Source: Candidatus Caccousia avistercoris | Lineage (GTDB): Bacteria > Bacillota > Clostridia > Oscillospirales > Acutalibacteraceae | Length of the DNA stretch: 7,189 nucleotides | Direction: 5' to 3' | NCBI GenBank assembly: GCA_018715025.1 | Contig: DVMK01000207.1 | Location: forward strand, 1-7,189 | In this document: in pieces, positions 1-6,350 of the stretch | Numbering within the stretch: position 1 is the first letter of the stretch | Layout of the letters: the number at the start of each line of letters is the position of its first letter | Notes under the pieces: model-generated | The model's database searches: none | Seen by the model: the letters and a program-made list of their open reading frames with translations, nothing else | Told to the model about the DNA's origin: nothing | Translations under genes and position numbers: made by a program

Positions 1-16
1 GTGGGAAAAATAGCGG

Positions 17-2407
17 TCAGACGCGCAGGGAAGCGCCGGCCTTTTCCAGCTCCTGCATAATCTTCTTCATCACGGCGCCTGTCTGCTCTTCGGTGAGGGT
101 GCTGTCCTTAGAGCGAAGCACAATGCTGAAGGCCACGCTCTTTTTGTCCGCGTCAATCTGCTCGCCCTTGTACACGTCGAACAGCTTGATGCTCTCCAGC
201 AGGCTGCCGGCCCCGGCAATAATGGCCTTCTCCAGCACGCGCACAGGAACGGCGTCCTGGCAGAGAAGGGCCAGGTCGCGGGTGACGGCGGGGAACTTGG
301 GCAGGGGGGTGTAGGTTTTCTCCGGCACGGCCAGCTGGAACAGCAGGTCTACGTCCAGGGTGGCGCAGCAGACGCGCTCGCCAATGCCGTAGTTTTCCGC
401 CGCCTTGGGGTGCAGCTCGCCCACTACGCCGATTCTCTGGCCGCAGGCGGTGAGCACGGCGCAGCGGCCCGGGTGGTAGCTGAACTCCTCCGCCGAGGCC
501 TGGGCTTCAACCTGGGGTACATTCAGTTTTTCCAAAAGCTGCTCTACCATACCCTTGGCCAGGAAGAAACCGGTCTCGCCGCCGTACATGCCCAGCACCA
601 GGGTGTTCTTTTCTATGGGAAGCTCGTTTTCCGTGGTGGGAATGTACTCCCGGCCCAGCTCGTACAGGCAGGCCTCCGGGTTGCGGTTGTTGTAGTTGCG
701 GGCCAGCACCTCCAGCATAGAGGGCAGAATGGTGGTGCGCATGATGCTGGTGTCCTCCCCCAGCGGGTTGGAGATGACGATGGAATTCCGCAGGGGACTG
801 TCTGCCGGCATAAGGATTTTGTCGTAATATTTGGGGCTGATGAAGGAGTACGTCATGATCTCGCTGGCGCCCAGGGCGAGCATGGTCTGGTTCAGGGTGC
901 GCTCAAACTTCTGGCGGGGGGTGTACTTGCCCTCAGAGCCGCCGTCCAGGGCGGTGGTGCCGATGCGGTTGTAGCCGTAGAAGCGGGCAATCTCCTCCGC
1001 AATGTCCGCCTTGTGCTGCAGGTCGGGGCGGAAGGTGGGGGCCAGCACGTCGCTGCCGTCGAACCGGCAGTCCAGCTTTTCCAGAATCCGCTTCATCTCC
1101 TCCTCAGACAGGTTCAGGTCGAGGAAACGGTTGATCCAGTCGTGCTCCAGCGGGATGCGGCGGCGCTCCGGGGAAGAAAGGTCGTCCTTCAGCACGCCGT
1201 CCATCACGTCGCCGGCGTCCAGAAGCTCCACCAGCTCGCAGGCGCGGTCCAGGGCGGGCAGGCAGTTGTTGGGGTCCAGCCCTTTTTCATAGCGGGAGGA
1301 AGCCTCGGTGCGCATGCCCTGATCCCTGGCGGTTACCCGCACAGAAGCGCCGTCGAAGCAGGCGGACTCGAACAGAATGGTGTTGGTGTCGTCCATAATG
1401 CCGCTGTATTCGCCGCCCATAACGCCCGCAATGGCAATGGGCTTTTCCCCGTCGGCAATGACCATCTGGCTGCTGGTGAGGGTGCGCTCCACGCCGTCGA
1501 GAGTGGTGATGGTTTCCCCTTCCCGGGCCATGCGCACGCGGATCTTGTTCTGGGCCACAAAGCGCAGGTCGAAGGCGTGCATGGGCTGGCCGTATTCCAG
1601 CATCACATAGTTGGTAATGTCCACAATGTTGTTGATGGGGCGCACGCCCATGGCCCGCAGCCGCTCCCGCAGCCACCGGGGAGAGGGCTTCACCCGCACG
1701 TTCTTTACCACGCGGGCAGAGTAGATGAAGCAGGTGTCCTTGGCTTCGATCTTTACGTCCAGCATCCCTTCGCAGGAGCCGTGGCCGCCCTTTACCGCCG
1801 GGGTGTGCAGAGACAGGGGCTTCTGGAAGGTGGCGGCCGCCTCCCGCGCCAGGCCGATGACCGAGAAGCAGTCCGGCCGGTTGGAGGTAATTTCAAACTC
1901 CACCACCGTGTCGTCCAGGCCAATGGCCTTTTGAATGGGCTGGCCCAGGGTCAGGTCGCAGCCGTCCTCCTCGGTGAGGACGAAGATGCCGTCCTCCACG
2001 GCGCTGGGGAAGTCGTGGGCGGTAAGGCCCAACTCGCCCAGCGAGCACAGCATGCCGTTGCTTTCTACCCCGCGCAGCTTGCCCTTCTTGATTTTCTTGC
2101 CCCCGGGCAGCAGAGAGTTGTGCAGGGCGGCGGGCACCACGTCGCCCGCCTTCAGGTTCTGGGCCCCGGTGACGATCTGCACGGGCTCGCCCCGGCCCAC
2201 GTCCACCTGGCAGATCCACAGGTGGTCAGAGTCCGGGTGACGCTCCAGAGAGAGCACCCTGCCCACCACTACGTTTTCAATTTCGCTGCCCTCGGTTTCC
2301 CAGCCCTCCACCTTGGAGCCGCTCATGGTCATGGCCTCAGAGAAGGCGCGCATGGACATTTCGCCCGGGTCGGTGAATTCTTTTAACCATCTCATGGAAA
2401 GGTTCAT
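17..2407 (-). CDS. pheT: Phenylalanyl-tRNA synthetase beta subunit
   Basis: This is the beta chain of the cytoplasmic alpha2-beta2 enzyme that charges tRNA-Phe with phenylalanine. The 796-residue length is normal for the bacterial family. The N-terminus (NLSMRWLKEF) is the family's usual opening. An EMAP/Trbp111-like tRNA-binding domain spans about 40-152, with HPDSDHL near 57 and GVESNGMLCS near 113. The B3/B4 editing region follows from about 210 to 400 and includes INNIVDITNYVMLEYGQPMHAFD (258-280, spelled here by its ends) and RTEASSRYEKGLDP near 366. B5 lies at about 415-485, then the inactive synthetase-like core. The C-terminal 94 residues are the FDX-ACB anticodon-binding domain (FPAVTRDLALL, then LFDVYKGEQI). 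I chose the first ATG because it keeps the conserved NLS start; a second ATG lies four codons in. It sits 53 bases downstream of pheS and is presumably cotranscribed under the T-box. No lesion is visible. Confidence 0.98.
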   Translation of the reverse strand: MNLSMRWLKEFTDPGEMSMRAFSEAMTMSGSKVEGWETEGSEIENVVVGRVLSLERHPDSDHLWICQVDVGRGEPVQIVTGAQNLKAGDVVPAALHNSLLPGGKKIKKGKLRGVESNGMLCSLGELGLTAHDFPSAVEDGIFVLTEEDGCDLTLGQPIQKAIGLDDTVVEFEITSNRPDCFSVIGLAREAAATFQKPLSLHTPAVKGGHGSCEGMLDVKIEAKDTCFIYSARVVKNVRVKPSPRWLRERLRAMGVRPINNIVDITNYVMLEYGQPMHAFDLRFVAQNKIRVRMAREGETITTLDGVERTLTSSQMVIADGEKPIAIAGVMGGEYSGIMDDTNTILFESACFDGASVRVTARDQGMRTEASSRYEKGLDPNNCLPALDRACELVELLDAGDVMDGVLKDDLSSPERRRIPLEHDWINRFLDLNLSEEEMKRILEKLDCRFDGSDVLAPTFRPDLQHKADIAEEIARFYGYNRIGTTALDGGSEGKYTPRQKFERTLNQTMLALGASEIMTYSFISPKYYDKILMPADSPLRNSIVISNPLGEDTSIMRTTILPSMLEVLARNYNNRNPEACLYELGREYIPTTENELPIEKNTLVLGMYGGETGFFLAKGMVEQLLEKLNVPQVEAQASAEEFSYHPGRCAVLTACGQRIGVVGELHPKAAENYGIGERVCCATLDVDLLFQLAVPEKTYTPLPKFPAVTRDLALLCQDAVPVRVLEKAIIAGAGSLLESIKLFDVYKGEQIDADKKSVAFSIVLRSKDSTLTEEQTGAVMKKIMQELEKAGASLRV

Positions 2408-2460
2408 ATTCTCAATACCACGCTTTCATACCATACTTTAAATCATATCTGCGCCTGCGG

Positions 2461-3480
2461 TTAGAACTGCTTTAAGAAGCGCACGTCGTTCTCGTAGAAC
2501 AGGCGCAGGTCGTCGATGCTGTACCGGCGCATCACCACGCGCTCCAGGCCCATGCCCAGGGCGAAGCCGCTGTACTCCTCCGGGTCAATGCCGCAGTTCT
2601 GCAGCACCTTGGGGTGCACCATGCCGCAGCCCAGAATCTCAATCCAGCCCTCGCCCTTGCACAGGCGGCAGCCCTCGCCGTGGCAGTGGAAGCACTGCAC
2701 GTCCACCTCGGCGCTGGGCTCGGTGAAGGGGAAGTGGTGGGGCCGGAAGCGAACCACGCTGTCTTCGCCGTACAGGCGCTTCACAAAGGTTTCCAGCGTG
2801 CCCTTCAGGTCGGCGAAGGTGATGCCTTTGTCTACCACAAGGCCTTCAATCTGGTGGAACAGCGGGGAGTGGGTGGCGTCCACCGCGTCAGAGCGGTACA
2901 CCCGCCCGGGAGAGATGACGCGGATCGGCGGCTTCTGCTTTTCCATAACGCGAATCTGCACCGGGGAGGTTTGGGTGCGCAGCAGAATGTTGTCGTTGAT
3001 GTAGAAGGTGTCCTGGGTGTCGCGGGCGGGGTGGTTCTTCGGAATGTTCAGCGCCTCGAAATTGTAGTAGTCCGTTTCCACCTCGGGGCCGTCCACAATG
3101 TCGAAGCCCATGCCGATGAAGATTTCTTTGATTTCGTCCAGCACAATGCTGAGGGGATGCTTGGCCCCCAGGGGACGGCGGACGCCCGGCATGGTCACGT
3201 CCAGCGCCTCCTCCTTCAGGCGGCGGGCCAGGGCGGCCTCTTTCAGCTCGGCGGCGCGCTTGGCCAGATCCTCCTCAATAAAGGCCCGCACCTGGTTGGC
3301 CAGCTGGCCAATCACGGGCCTTTCCTCGGGGGAAAGGCCGCCCATCTTCTTCAAAATGGCGGTGAGCTCGCCCTTTTTGCCCAAATACTTTACCCGCAGG
3401 CTTTCCAGCTCCTGCTGCCCTTTCGCTTCCTCCAGCTCCTGCTCTGCCCGCTGGCGGATTGCTTCCAGCTCCTGCTTCAT
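2461..3480 (-). CDS. pheS: Phenylalanyl-tRNA synthetase alpha subunit
   Basis: This is the catalytic class II synthetase chain that activates phenylalanine and transfers it to tRNA-Phe with PheT. From the chosen ATG at 3480 it is 339 residues, typical for the family. The first ~90 residues are charged and heptad-like (the tRNA-binding coiled coil). Next come DTQDTFYI near 154, motif 2 (GRVYRSDAVDATH, about 192-204, then FHQIEG), and motif 3 (GMGLERVVMRRY, from about 309). A four-cysteine C-x2-C-x4-C-x2-C segment (C263, C266, C271, C274), followed by GWIEILGCGMVHP, matches a segment common in Firmicute PheS. The frame stays open upstream to 3591, but those codons come from the T-box terminator region. 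An ATG at 3489 touches the AAAGGA ribosome binding site with no spacing, whereas the ATG at 3480 is 8 bases from it, so 3480 is preferred. It is the first gene of the pheST operon. Confidence 0.97.
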   Translation of the reverse strand: MKQELEAIRQRAEQELEEAKGQQELESLRVKYLGKKGELTAILKKMGGLSPEERPVIGQLANQVRAFIEEDLAKRAAELKEAALARRLKEEALDVTMPGVRRPLGAKHPLSIVLDEIKEIFIGMGFDIVDGPEVETDYYNFEALNIPKNHPARDTQDTFYINDNILLRTQTSPVQIRVMEKQKPPIRVISPGRVYRSDAVDATHSPLFHQIEGLVVDKGITFADLKGTLETFVKRLYGEDSVVRFRPHHFPFTEPSAEVDVQCFHCHGEGCRLCKGEGWIEILGCGMVHPKVLQNCGIDPEEYSGFALGMGLERVVMRRYSIDDLRLFYENDVRFLKQF

Positions 3481-3488
3481 GGAATCCA

Positions 3489-3494
3489 TCCTTT
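3489..3494 (-). promoter_or_regulatory. pheS ribosome binding site
   Basis: On the minus strand, AAAGGA lies 8 bases before the ATG at 3480. It decides the start: the in-frame ATG at 3489 shares a base with this motif and the longer open frame runs into the terminator hairpin. Confidence 0.75.
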
Positions 3495-3541
3495 CAAATG
3501 TTCTGCGGCGCCCTCCGCCAGGGAACGGCTGCGCCAAAAAT

Positions 3542-3573
3542 AAAAAAAGCCCTCGCCCCAAAGGGGCGAAGAC
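3542..3573 (-). terminator. T-box intrinsic terminator before pheS
   Basis: On the minus strand the stem GTCTTCGCCCC / GGGGCGAGGGC (11 pairs including G-U wobbles, loop TTT) is followed at once by seven T residues. It is the terminator half of the T-box switch. In the alternative fold, AGGG of the T-box can pair with CCCT inside the terminator's 5' arm to form the antiterminator. Confidence 0.92.
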
Positions 3574-3808
3574 GACGCTTCGCGGTACCACCCTGATTTA
3601 CGCCGCCCGGCAAAGCCGGGAAGCGCCTTTTTCTGCCGGTAACGTGGCAGCCCCGTCGCAGCCTACCCAAAGGGAAGCCCTCCTTCACCTGCGCCGCTCC
3701 CAAGGGAACTTCACCTTATTATGCCGCGGCGCGCTTCCAGCCAAGGCGCGCTTCTCTGGCCGGCAAGACAAAGGCTACTTCCTTGTTCATCACGTTTTTC
3801 TTCTTTAA
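3542..3808 (-). ncRNA. T-box leader (phenylalanine) controlling pheST
   Basis: This is a tRNA-sensing leader that reads uncharged tRNA-Phe and lets transcription continue into pheST. On the minus strand the near-invariant T-box sequence AGGGTGGTACCGCG is at 3594-3581, immediately before an intrinsic terminator. The AGTA element of the specifier loop is at 3779-3776. Stem I base can pair CAAGG (5' side, just before that element) with CCTTG (3' side, 3705-3701), followed by the usual GGGAGC. The candidate specifier codon directly above this pairing is TTC at 3708-3706, a Phe codon, which agrees with the downstream genes. A strong stem with arms CCCGGC/GCCGGG (3606-3620) fits stem III. The start near 3808 is inferred from the promoter at 3815-3843. 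T-box identity is very secure; exact helix boundaries are not. Confidence 0.93.
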
Positions 3809-3814
3809 GTCTGT

Positions 3815-3843
3815 ATTATATCACCCCTTTCTCCATTTTTCAA
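3815..3843 (-). promoter_or_regulatory. Promoter of the pheST T-box operon
   Basis: Read on the minus strand, -35 TTGAAA (3843-3838), a 17-base spacer and -10 TATAAT (3820-3815) form a near-consensus housekeeping promoter. The predicted start near 3808 puts the whole T-box inside the transcript, with a leader of about 330 nt to pheS. Confidence 0.85.
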
Positions 3844-3865
3844 GGCCGAAAATGGCGGCGGCGCT

Positions 3866-3920
3866 GGAATTTTCCGCACCCCTCTCAGGAAAATTCCTTG
3901 AGGGGAGGAAGGAAATTCCT
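3866..3920. promoter_or_regulatory. Three phased GGAA-n-TTCC palindromes between divergent promoters
   Basis: Three palindromic boxes lie between the two outward-facing -35 elements: GGAATTTTCC (3866-3875), GGAAAATTCC (3888-3897) and AGGAAATTCCT (3910-3920). The first two are exact reverse complements of each other. Centres are about 22 and 22.5 bases apart, close to two helical turns, so they would face the same side of the DNA. The middle one sits inside a larger imperfect dyad, CCCCTC (3879-3884) / GAGGGG (3900-3905). The third ends one base before the -35 of the ABC operon. They look like tandem binding sites for an unidentified regulator; that function is inference. Confidence 0.5.
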
Positions 3921-3921
3921 C

Positions 3922-3950
3922 TTGACAATCATTAATATTGTATATATACT
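3922..3950 (+). promoter_or_regulatory. Promoter of the gntR-ABC transporter operon
   Basis: Consensus -35 TTGACA (3922-3927), a 17-base spacer and -10 TATACT (3945-3950). The predicted start is near 3957, giving a leader of about 105 nt to the TTG start. The AT-rich core contrasts sharply with the GC-rich flanks. Confidence 0.85.
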
Positions 3951-3966
3951 ATATACACAGTATATA
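3943..3966. promoter_or_regulatory. Putative GntR/YtrA autoregulatory operator
   Basis: A perfect inverted repeat, TATATACT (3943-3950), 8-base spacer, AGTATATA (3959-3966), covers the -10 box and the predicted transcription start. GTATATATAC (3940-3949) and GTATATAC (3960-3967) are also individually self-palindromic. GntR-family dimers commonly bind such AT-rich dyads with GT/AC edges, and the next gene is a GntR-family regulator, so repression by promoter occlusion is the natural reading. Binding itself is inferred. Confidence 0.65.
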
Positions 3967-4047
3967 CCGTTAGCCCCGGAACCTGCGGGGCGCGGGCGGG
4001 GAGGAACGGTACCCCGGCCCGGGCCGCAGGCTGGAAGGCAGGGGGCG

Positions 4048-4053
4048 GAAAGG
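4048..4053 (+). promoter_or_regulatory. Ribosome binding site fixing the TTG start of gntR
   Basis: GAAAGG lies 9 bases before TTG at 4063. No in-frame ATG exists between the promoter and the conserved N-terminus, so this site decides the start. Confidence 0.6.
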
Positions 4054-4062
4054 CGGGACGTT

Positions 4063-4443
4063 TTGAACATTATCATCAGCAATAACAGCGGAAAACCGAT
4101 TTACGAGCAGATTACCCAGCAGCTGAAGAGCATGATCATGAAGGGGGAGCTCCTCCCGGGGGATCCGCTGCCCTCCATGCGGCTGCTGGCGAAGGAACTG
4201 CGGATCAGCGTCATCACCACCAAGCGGGCGTACGAGGATCTGGAGCGGGAGGGATTTTTGGAAACCGTGCCGGGGAAGGGCAGCTTTGTGGCCCAGCAGG
4301 ACCCCGGCCTGCTGCGGGAGGCGCATCTGCGCCAGGCCGAGCAGTATTTGGAAAGCGCCGTGGAGGCGGCCCGCACCGGGGGAATTTCCCTGGCGGAGCT
4401 GACGGAGATGCTGGCGCTGCTGTATCAGGAGCCGGAAGGCTGA
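4063..4443 (+). CDS. GntR-family (YtrA-type) transcriptional regulator
   Basis: This is a short DNA-binding repressor of 126 residues, probably controlling the ABC transporter encoded just after it. The sequence begins NIIISNNSGKPIYEQI, the typical opening of YtrA-subfamily GntR proteins. The winged-helix domain spans about 10-75 (IKGEL-like turn MKGELLPGDPLPSMR, then LAKELRISVITTKRAYEDLE, then the wing with VPGKGSFV). The remaining ~50 residues are a helical tail suited to dimerisation; there is no large ligand-binding domain, as expected for this subfamily. The open frame extends to 3721, but the promoter and operator lie inside that extension, so the TTG at 4063 is preferred. It sits 16 bases before the ATPase gene. 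Autoregulation through the dyad at 3943-3966 is likely. The inducer is unknown; several characterised YtrA-type systems respond to cell-envelope-active compounds. Confidence 0.92.
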   Translation: MNIIISNNSGKPIYEQITQQLKSMIMKGELLPGDPLPSMRLLAKELRISVITTKRAYEDLEREGFLETVPGKGSFVAQQDPGLLREAHLRQAEQYLESAVEAARTGGISLAELTEMLALLYQEPEG

Positions 4444-4459
4444 AAGGAAGAAGGCAAGT

Positions 4460-5320
4460 ATGGAGCATTTGTTAAAAATTGAGGGCTTGACGAAGCATTA
4501 TCCGGAATTTTCCCTGCAGGATGTGAGTTTTTCTGTCCCAGGAGGAAGTATTATGGGCTTTGTGGGGGAGAACGGCGCGGGAAAAACCACCACCATTAAG
4601 CTGATTTTAGACGAATTCCCCCGGGACGGCGGCTCTGTCACCGTGTTTGGCCGGGACAACCGGGAAGCCGGGCGGGAAATTCGGGAGGACATAGGCGTGG
4701 TGTTCGACGACGCCCATTTTCACGAAATATTCACCGCACAGGAGGTAGGGGCCTTTTTGAAGGACTGCTACCGGAAGTGGGACGCGGCCTGTTACGATGC
4801 GCTGCTGAAACGGCTGGAGCTGCCGGCGAAAAAGAGGATCAAGGAGTTTTCCCGGGGAATGCGGATGAAGCTTTCCATTGCGGCGGCTATGGCCCACCGG
4901 CCCAGGCTTCTGCTTCTGGATGAGCCCACCAGCGGGCTTGACCCCATTGTGCGCGACGAGGTGCTGGAGCTGTTCCAGGAATTTATCGGCGACGAAGAGC
5001 ACGCCGTCCTGTTTTCCAGCCATATCACAGAGGACTTGGAGAAGGTGGCGGATTATGTCACCTTCCTGCACCGGGGCCGCGTGGTGTTTTCAGAGCCGAA
5101 GGACACGCTGCTGTACGGCTGGGGCGTCATCCGCTGCGGGCGGGAGCAGCTGGCGGGCATTGACCCGGCTGACGCGGCGGCGGTGCGCAGCGGCGATTTT
5201 GAAACCAGGGTTCTGGTGAAGGATCGGGAGGCCGCCGCCCGGAAATACCGGGGGATGCTGGTGGACCGGGCTTCGCTGGAGGAAATTATGGTGCTGTACG
5301 GAAGGGGCGACAGAGCATGA
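4460..5320 (+). CDS. ABC transporter ATP-binding protein (YtrB/CcmA-like)
   Basis: This cytoplasmic ATPase should drive the membrane partner encoded next. In 286 residues it shows Walker A GENGAGKTT (36-44), the signature region FSRGMRMKL (130-138, a divergent LSGGQ), Walker B LLLLDE (150-155) with D-loop GLD (159-161), and the switch histidine H188 in SSH. The Q-loop position reads VVFDD (80-84) with no glutamine, a variant I associate with ATPases paired with YtrA-type regulators. A C-terminal extension of about 75 residues follows the core. The ATG at 4460 is preceded by AAGGAAGAAGG. Gene order (regulator, ATPase, single permease) is typical of exporters for antimicrobial peptides, antibiotics or envelope stress, but the substrate cannot be read from sequence. 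Confidence 0.95.
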   Translation: MEHLLKIEGLTKHYPEFSLQDVSFSVPGGSIMGFVGENGAGKTTTIKLILDEFPRDGGSVTVFGRDNREAGREIREDIGVVFDDAHFHEIFTAQEVGAFLKDCYRKWDAACYDALLKRLELPAKKRIKEFSRGMRMKLSIAAAMAHRPRLLLLDEPTSGLDPIVRDEVLELFQEFIGDEEHAVLFSSHITEDLEKVADYVTFLHRGRVVFSEPKDTLLYGWGVIRCGREQLAGIDPADAAAVRSGDFETRVLVKDREAAARKYRGMLVDRASLEEIMVLYGRGDRA

Positions 5321-5964
5321 AGGGCTTGCTGAAGAAGGATTTGCTGCTTCTCTGGAAAAACATGAAAACGGTTGTGGTTCTGGTGCTGGTGTATGCTGTG
5401 GTGTTTGGCGCGCAGGGGGCAGAAACCGCCATGTCTACCATGTCCATCGTCTTTTCCCTGCTGGGGGTGATGCTGCCCCTTTACAGCCTGGCCTACGACA
5501 GCCAGGCCAGGTGGGACCTGTTCGCCCGGGCGCTGCCGGTGGGGAAACGGCAGATCGTCCTTTCCAAGTACGTGCTGGCGGTGGCCTTCATAGGGGCGGG
5601 CCTGGCCGTGGAGTTTGCGGCGGCCCTGATCCTTTCCGGCGCGCTGGGGCTGCCCTGGCTGCTGCCCCAGGCGGCGGCCGTCTCCCTCTGCATGGCGGCG
5701 GGCTGCCTGCTTCTGCTGGCCCTGGAGATGCCCCTGTACTACCGGTTCGGGCCGGAAAAGGCCAGAATCCTGATTTTTCTGGTGGTGGCGCTGGCCGCCG
5801 CGCTGGGCGGGGCGCTGGTTTCCCTGCAGGGGGAGGCGGGTCTGCCCCTCGCCGCCCTGCCGGGTTCGCCCGTTCTGGCGGCCCTGGCGGCGCTTCTGGT
5901 GGTTTTGTGCCTGGCGGGTTCTTTTTTCCTCTCTCTGCGCATTTACTGTAAGCAGGAACTGTGA
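5317..5964 (+). CDS. ABC-2 type transporter permease
   Basis: This is an integral membrane protein of 215 residues, the likely transmembrane half of the exporter energised by the preceding ATPase. Six hydrophobic segments are visible at roughly 17-35, 43-60, 87-110, 112-138, 149-167 and 186-206. The short N-terminus (KGLLKKDLLLLWKN) resembles the amphipathic coupling helix of this family. The motif YDSQARWDLFARALPVGKRQIVLSKY (ends given; about 64-85) between helices 2 and 3 is a hallmark of small ABC-2 permeases (ABC2_membrane_5-like). Its ATG overlaps the ATPase stop by 4 bases (ATGA), implying translational coupling and a fixed subunit ratio. A homodimer is expected, since no second permease gene is present. 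Substrate unknown. Confidence 0.9.
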   Translation: MKGLLKKDLLLLWKNMKTVVVLVLVYAVVFGAQGAETAMSTMSIVFSLLGVMLPLYSLAYDSQARWDLFARALPVGKRQIVLSKYVLAVAFIGAGLAVEFAAALILSGALGLPWLLPQAAAVSLCMAAGCLLLLALEMPLYYRFGPEKARILIFLVVALAAALGGALVSLQGEAGLPLAALPGSPVLAALAALLVVLCLAGSFFLSLRIYCKQEL

Positions 5965-6086
5965 GGAAATGAGAAAAAGAGAATGACAGCAAAGGAGCGG
6001 AAGAGCGGCGCCGCTTCCGGCGGTGAAAGAGCAGGCCCTTTTTCCGAAATTTCTCTCACATTCCTTCTTTTTCCGCAAAATCCTGT
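5965..6086. other. Intergenic stretch after the ABC operon
   Basis: No gene is supported here. The only structure is a GC-rich hairpin with arms CGGAAG (5998-6003) and CTTCCG (6014-6019), an inner CGG/CCG pairing and a bulge. It is followed about 20 bases later by CCCTTTTTCC. That is a poor intrinsic terminator because the T-run is detached, so the end of the ABC transcript is not resolved. Confidence 0.4.
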
Positions 6087-6115
6087 TTGTATCTCCCCTT
6101 GCTTTATGATATAAT
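6087..6115 (+). promoter_or_regulatory. Promoter of the nfeD-SPFH operon (extended -10)
   Basis: TTGTAT (6087-6092), a 17-base spacer and TATAAT (6110-6115), preceded by the extended -10 dinucleotide TG (6107-6108). The predicted start is near 6122. The nearest convincing downstream gene begins only at 6478, so a transcript from here carries a leader of about 356 nt. Confidence 0.78.
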
Positions 6116-6139
6116 AGCCGCAGAAAGGCTGCAGCGCGG

Positions 6140-6228
6140 GCAGTGTGGCGCGGCTTTGCCGTGCCACGCGTCGAAGCATTCTTTTGCGGGGCAGCGTCCC
6201 CGCAAAAGAATGCTTCGCGCAGCACTGC
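6140..6228. repeat. Palindromic (REP/MITE-like) intergenic element
   Basis: Short end repeats GCAGTG (6140-6145) and CACTGC (6223-6228) enclose two strong hairpins. The first pairs TGGCGCGGC (6146-6154) with GCCGTGCCA (6158-6166) across a TTT loop and can extend to 12 pairs. The second is a perfect 20-bp inverted repeat, 6172-6191 against 6198-6217, with 6-base loop CAGCGT; its arms run CGAAGC...GCGGGG and CCCCGC...GCTTCG. The architecture resembles multicopy palindromic elements found between bacterial genes. Only one copy is in the window, so mobility is inference. It would also act as a very stable RNA structure when transcribed. Confidence 0.65.
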
Positions 6229-6350
6229 TTTTCCCGGTGTGAAACATACAGCGCGCAGGCCTCGCGGAGCAGCTTAAGAAACTTAACAGAATCGTGGCAA
6301 AACCGCGGGCGCTGCGCCAGCGTGCCGCACACATCCCAGGGCCGCGGGAC

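Noticed and set aside
410..2386. A very long open frame on the plus strand opposite pheT (658 codons).
   Set aside because: It is an antisense shadow of a fully conserved gene, produced by GC-biased third positions. The product is low-complexity, rich in H, G, A and V, and has no recognisable domain.
2614..3543. A long plus-strand open frame opposite pheS.
   Set aside because: Same codon-bias shadow effect; no ribosome binding site or family resemblance, while the minus strand encodes intact PheS.
3481..3591. A 37-residue N-terminal extension of PheS.
   Set aside because: The extra codons run through the T-box terminator hairpin and T-run. The ribosome binding site at 3489-3494 fixes the start at 3480.
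5998..6045. An intrinsic terminator for the ABC operon.
   Set aside because: The hairpin is GC-rich but the T-run is about 20 bases away, so it does not meet the usual rule; kept only as an intergenic note.
5053..6225. A long minus-strand open frame opposite the ABC permease.
   Set aside because: The plus strand encodes a clear six-helix permease with family motifs and overlapping start. The minus frame is low-complexity and without a family match.
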